This document shows positions 59,574-64,000 of a stretch of DNA of 64,000 nucleotides, piece after piece. Numbering within the stretch: the first letter of the stretch is position 1; each line of letters begins with the position of its first letter. Source of the stretch: Aphelocoma coerulescens (Eukaryota; Chordata; Aves; Passeriformes; Corvidae); NCBI RefSeq assembly GCF_041296385.1, contig NW_027183804.1, positions 124,001-188,000 on the forward strand. Direction: 5' to 3'. A program made the translations under genes and the position numbers. Under the pieces are notes generated by a model. The model had not been told where the DNA came from, did no database searches, and worked only from the letters and a program-made list of their open reading frames with translations.

Positions 59574-60964
59574 AACGTGAATTGGGCAGGCAGGCGAGTG
59601 CTAGCCACGCTCCTTTCTCAGTTTGTACGCTGCGGTAACGAGTCCGGTGCTCTGCGCCTTCGTTCGGCCTCTTTAGTACCCATGTCGCTCTTTCATTCAG
59701 CCGGAGTCGAAGCGTCGTCTACTTCTCGCCCAGAGAGCACGGTGCCGGAAGAGAAATGCCCCAGCCGACTGCTTCTGCCGACACACGCCTGGTCTATGCA
59801 CTTTCCCTCGCAGCGACATACAGCAGCACTTTCGGTCTTTCTTGTCGTCCAAATGGAAAGGGAAAGATTCTCTGCTATGTCCCGCCCAGAGAACAGTTTT
59901 AGGTCAACCAGCACGCCCAGAGCTTGCCCTCGACGCGTGGAAACTTGTGTTTGCACCACATTCAAGTGGTAGCCGTCTTTCCTTGACAGGCTGCAGAACG
60001 CCGTCAGATCCCGGTGCTCTCTGCACCTGCCTTCTCAGTTCCAATACCGCCGCGCACAATACAGCTTTGCAGGAAGCAAACACGCGGATAGTCATGTCGC
60101 TCAGAAGAACGTGCCAGGACGAAAAGATGTTCTTCCTTTCTCCTCGTCGCCCATATTGTGGTGCTGTATTAAAAGCCTTGGCCAGCGAAAGGCTAATCCA
60201 GCAAGTGTTTCTCACCTGATGCATTTCGCTGAGGGAGAGCTGAGGAAAATCCTTGCACAGCACACTGCGGATGCGTGCAGTACACATGCTGAAGAGAGCC
60301 ACAGCTAAAAGCAATCGCTGGGCTTCAGTTCTGTCCAGACGGCAGAAGGCGAAGAACGAAGCAGCTGGGCACCGCGTTAACGTACTCAGTGGACCGAATT
60401 TCAAATGTCCAGCCAAGAGCTGCTTCACAAGCAGATTCAGCTGAGAATGCTCTGGATGGTTCACAAAGTAAGGCGTAGCCGTTGCACTCTATCACACTAT
60501 CAGGCCAGAAGAAGTTTCTTACACCTTCAATGCTGCAGAGTCCATGCAGCTGGAGCACACGCAGTAGGACGCGTCCAGATAGACGGCGTTCTTCAAGTAC
60601 CCCCCTCCTCCAAGCAGCCTTGAAACTGAGCACAACACACTGCGGCTCGGGAGCTTCCTTCTCAGATAGACGTGCCGTCACGTTATTCACTCTCGCAGCT
60701 CCGTTGCCCACTTGCAGCAGGTGCTACCAAAGCAAAATGCTCCAGAAGTAAAAAGCACTGCTGAGCAAACCTTTTCCTTTGCCTCACGTAAAGCACTGTA
60801 AACTGTCCGCTGCACTCTTTATTTCCATTCTCCGCTGCATCTACCACTGTCATCTCTGCATCTCGAAGCATAAAGCTCGGCACAATTCTTCCCAGGGAAA
60901 GCAGGGAAAGAGAAATAGGTAGCAGCACAAGTAGCTGCAAGTGGAACTTTTGTTTTCAACTGCT
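59574..60964 (+). repeat. Tandem unit A, copy 3
   Basis: 1,391 bp, nearly identical to arm 1 unit A. Confidence 0.9.
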
Positions 60965-62356
60965 AACGTGAATCCGCAAAGAAGCGAGCGGCAGCCACGC
61001 TTCTTCTTGCAGCCTGTGCGATGCGCACACCAGCTCGGTGCTCTGCGCCCTCATTCGTATGCTCTTCGTACCATGTCGCGCTTTTCATTCTGCCGGAGTC
61101 GAAGCGTCGTCTACTTCTCGCCCGGAGAGCACGGTGCCGGAAGAGAAATGCCCCAGCCGACTGCCCTTCCGAAACACACCAGGGCTATGCACTTTTCTCG
61201 CAGCGACATACAGCAGCACTTTCGGTCTTTTCTTGTCGTCCAAATGTAAAGGGAAAGATTCTCAGCAATGTCGGGCACAGAGAACAGTTTTAGGTCAACA
61301 AGCACGCCCAGAGCTTGCCCGCGACTCGTGGAAACTTGTGTTTGCACACATTCCAGTGGCAGCCCTCTTTCCTTTACAGCCTGCAGAGCGCCGTCAGATC
61401 GCGGTGCTCTCTGCACCTGCCTTCTCCCTTTCAAGTACCACTGCGCAGAATATAGCCTTGCAGGAAGCAATGACGCGGATAGTCGTCTCGCAGAGAAGAA
61501 CGTGCAAAGACGAAAAGATGTTCTTCTTTGCTCCTCCTCGTCGCCCAGATTGTGGTGCTGTACTGAAAGCCATGGCCAGCGAAAGGCTAATCCAGCAAGT
61601 GTTTCTCACCTGATGCATTTCGCTGAGGGAGAGCTGAGGAAAATCCTTGCACAGCACACTGCGGATGCGTGCAGTACACATGCTGAAGAGCGGCAAAACT
61701 CAAAGCCATCGCTGGGCTTCAGTTCTGTCCAGACGGCAGAAGGCGAAGAACGAAGCAGCTGGGCACCGCGTTAACGTACTCAGTGGACCGAATTTCAAAT
61801 GTCCAGCCAAGAGCTGCTTCACAAGCAGATTCAGCTGAGAATGCTCTGGATGGTTCACAAAGTAAGGCGTAGCCGTTGCACTCTATCACACTATCAGGCC
61901 AGAAGAAGTTTCTTACACCTTCAATGCTGCAGAGTCCATGCAGCTGGAGCACACGCAGTAGGACGCGTCCAGATAGACGGCGTTCTTCAAGTACCCCCCT
62001 CCTCCAAGCAGCCTTGAAACTGAGCACAACACACTGCGGCTCGGGAGCTTCCTTCTCAGATAGACGTGCCGTCACGTTATTCACTCTCGCAGCTCCGTTG
62101 CCCACTTGCAGCAGGTGCTACCAAAGCAAAATGCTCCAGAAGTAAAAAGCACTGCTGAGCAAACCTTTTCCTTTGCCTCACGTAAAGCACTGTAAACTGT
62201 CCGCTGCACTCTTTATTTCCATTCTCCGCTGCATCTACCACTGTCATCTCTGCATCTCGAAGCATAAAGCTCGGCACAATTCTTCCCAGGGAAAGCTGGA
62301 AGAGAAATAGGTAGCAGCACAAGTAGCTGCAAGTGGAACTTTTGTTTTCAACTGCT
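60965..62356 (+). repeat. Extra hybrid tandem unit (B-like start, A-like end), copy 3
   Basis: 1,392 bp. The first part matches unit B and the second part, from about 61,750, matches unit A, including the 128-residue reverse-strand frame at 61,719-62,105. No equivalent exists in arm 1. Confidence 0.88.
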
Positions 62357-63565
62357 AACGTGAATCCGCAAAGAAGCGAGCGGCAGCCACGCTTCTTCTT
62401 GCAGCCTGTGCGATGCGCACACCAGCTCGGTGCTCTGCGCCCTCATTCGTATGCTCTTCGTACCATGTCGCGCTTTTCATTCTGCCGGAGTCGAAGCGTC
62501 GTCTACTTCTCGCCCGGAGAGCACGGTGCCGGAAGAGAAATGCCCCAGCCGACTGCCCTTCCGAAACACACCAGGGCTATGCACTTTTCTCGCAGCGACA
62601 TACAGCAGCACTTTCGGTCTTTTCTTGTCGTCCAAATGTAAAGGGAAAGATTCTCAGCAATGTCGGGCACAGAGAACAGTTTTAGGTCAACAAGCACGCC
62701 CAGAGCTTGCCCGCGACTCGTGGAAACTTGTGTTTGCACACATTCCAGTGGCAGCCCTCTTTCCTTTACAGCCTGCAGAGCGCCGTCAGATCGCGGTGCT
62801 CTCTGCACCTGCCTTCTCCCTTTCAAGTACCACTGCGCAGAATATAGCCTTGCAGGAAGCAATGACGCGGATAGTCGTCTCGCAGAGAAGAACGTGCAAA
62901 GACGAAAAGATGTTCTTCTTTGCTCCTCCTCGTCGCCCAGATTGTGGTGCTGTACTGAAAGCCATGGCCAGCGAAAGGCTAATCCAGCAAGTGTTTCTCA
63001 CCTGATGCATTTCGCTGAGGGAGAGCTGAGGAAAATCCTTGCACAGCACACTGCGGATGCGTGCAGTACACATGCTGAAGAGCGGCAAAACTCAAAGCCA
63101 TCGCTGGGCTTCAGTTCTGTCCAGACCGCAGAAGGCGAAGAACGATGTAGCTGGGCACCGCGTTAACGTACTCAGTGGACCGAATTTCAAATGTCCAGCC
63201 AAAAGCTGCTTCATAAGCAGATTCAGCTGAGAATGCTCTGGCTGCTTCACAAAGTAAGGCGCAGCCGTTTCCATTCATCACACTACCTGGCCAGAAGCAG
63301 TATCCTACACCTTCAATGCTGCAGCGTCCATGCAGCTGGAGCACACGCAGTAGGACGCGTCGAGATAGAAGGCGGTCTTCAAGTACCCCCTTCTCCAAGC
63401 AGCCTTGAAACTGAGCACAACACACTGCGGCTCGGGAGCTTCCTTCTCAGATAGACGTGCCGTCACGTTATTCACTCTCGCAGCACAATTCTTCCCAGGG
63501 AAAGCTGGAAGAGAAATAGGTAGCAGCACAAGTAGCTGCAAGTGGAACTTTTGTTTTCAACTGCT
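62357..63565 (+). repeat. Tandem unit B, copy 3
   Basis: 1,209 bp with the same 184-bp deletion as arm 1 unit B. Confidence 0.9.
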
Positions 63566-64000
63566 AACGTGAATCCGCAAAGAAGCGAGCGGCAGCCACG
63601 CTTCTTCTTGCAGCCTGTGCGATGCGCACACCAGCTCGGTGCTCTGCGCCCTCATTCGTATGCTCTTCGTACCATGTCGCGCTTTTCATTCTGCCGGAGT
63701 CGAAGCGTCGTCTACTTCTCGCCTGAGAGCACGGTGCCGGCAGAGAAACGCTCCGGGCTTCTGCCTCTGCCGAAACACGCCTGGGCTATCCCTCTCAGCG
63801 TTAAGTAGCACAAAATGCTGTCTGCGTTGTGGTCTTTATCTTAAGGGAAAGATTCTCGGCTTCGGCTAGCACAGAGAACTTTGCTGGGACAATACATGTG
63901 TTTTATTATCCTTTCTCGCAAGAAGACTATGGTGCTTCTTTGGAACTGTTGGCCAGTGTAAGGCTAATCCAGCAAGTGCTTCTCTCCTGACACATTTCTC
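63566..64000 (+). repeat. Tandem unit C, copy 3, cut by the window end
   Basis: Appears identical to 22,930-23,364 of arm 1. It stops at the window edge about 180 bp before the position equivalent to the inversion point. Confidence 0.9.

Larger units (their letters stand above)
50493..64000 (+). repeat. Third copy of the amplicon, direct relative to arm 1, lacking ERV A
   Basis: Homology to arm 1 begins near 50,493 (arm 1 about 1,172) and runs to the window end. The coordinate offset is 49,322 before the ERV A site, about 39,245 after it, and 40,636 after one extra tandem unit. The 10-kb jump is the absence of ERV A; the later 1.39-kb step is an extra array unit. At the window end this copy matches arm 1 at about 23,364, about 180 bp short of the arm 1 inversion point. 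Confidence 0.96.

Overview
The window looks like a repeat-rich, ampliconic stretch of a vertebrate nuclear chromosome, most likely from a bird and plausibly a songbird. The grounds are gammaretrovirus-like (ERV1) and betaretrovirus-like (ERVK) proviruses, an ERVK LTR of a type I associate with passerine genomes, CpG-island DNA, and no intact cellular gene or prokaryotic signal. Species and chromosome cannot be fixed from the sequence. Large near-identical palindromes packed with endogenous retroviruses fit a sex chromosome (avian W) or another ampliconic chromosome; that is inference.

Architecture. Bases 1-20,725 (arm 1) and 25,378-46,113 (arm 2) are an inverted repeat matching almost base for base: position x in arm 1 pairs with about 46,114-x in arm 2. 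The outer end of arm 1 lies left of the window. The arms face a central spacer of about 4.7 kb (20,726-25,377) made of diverged, roughly 1.4-kb tandem units that flip orientation at a 14-bp perfect palindrome (23,542-23,555). An ERVK LTR (46,477-46,879) and about 3.6 kb of sequence seen only once follow arm 2. From about 50,493 to the window end there is a third copy, in the same orientation as arm 1.

Contents of a copy, in arm 1 order: an ERVK remnant (minus strand; palindrome arms only); a shared flank of about 0.7 kb; ERV A, a 10.1-kb gamma-like provirus with two LTRs, PBS, gag, pol, env and polypurine tract; a CpG island of about 1 kb; ERV B, a 4.1-kb internally deleted relative of ERV A on the opposite strand; a CCTTGC-type low-complexity tract; a transition region; and the 1.4-kb tandem array.

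History. ERV A is in both palindrome arms but absent from copy 3, where a clean empty target site is visible (about 51,220-51,223). ERV B is in all three copies. The two LTRs of ERV A differ at about 20 positions (roughly 3% by eye), whereas the two arms differ far less. ERV A was therefore already old when the arms were duplicated or last homogenised. Small variants are shared in conflicting patterns among the three copies, which suggests gene conversion. No retroviral gene is intact: gag, pol and env of ERV A carry stops and frameshifts, nearly all shared by both arms, and a few lesions are arm-specific. I found no convincing cellular protein-coding gene, tRNA, rRNA or CRISPR array.
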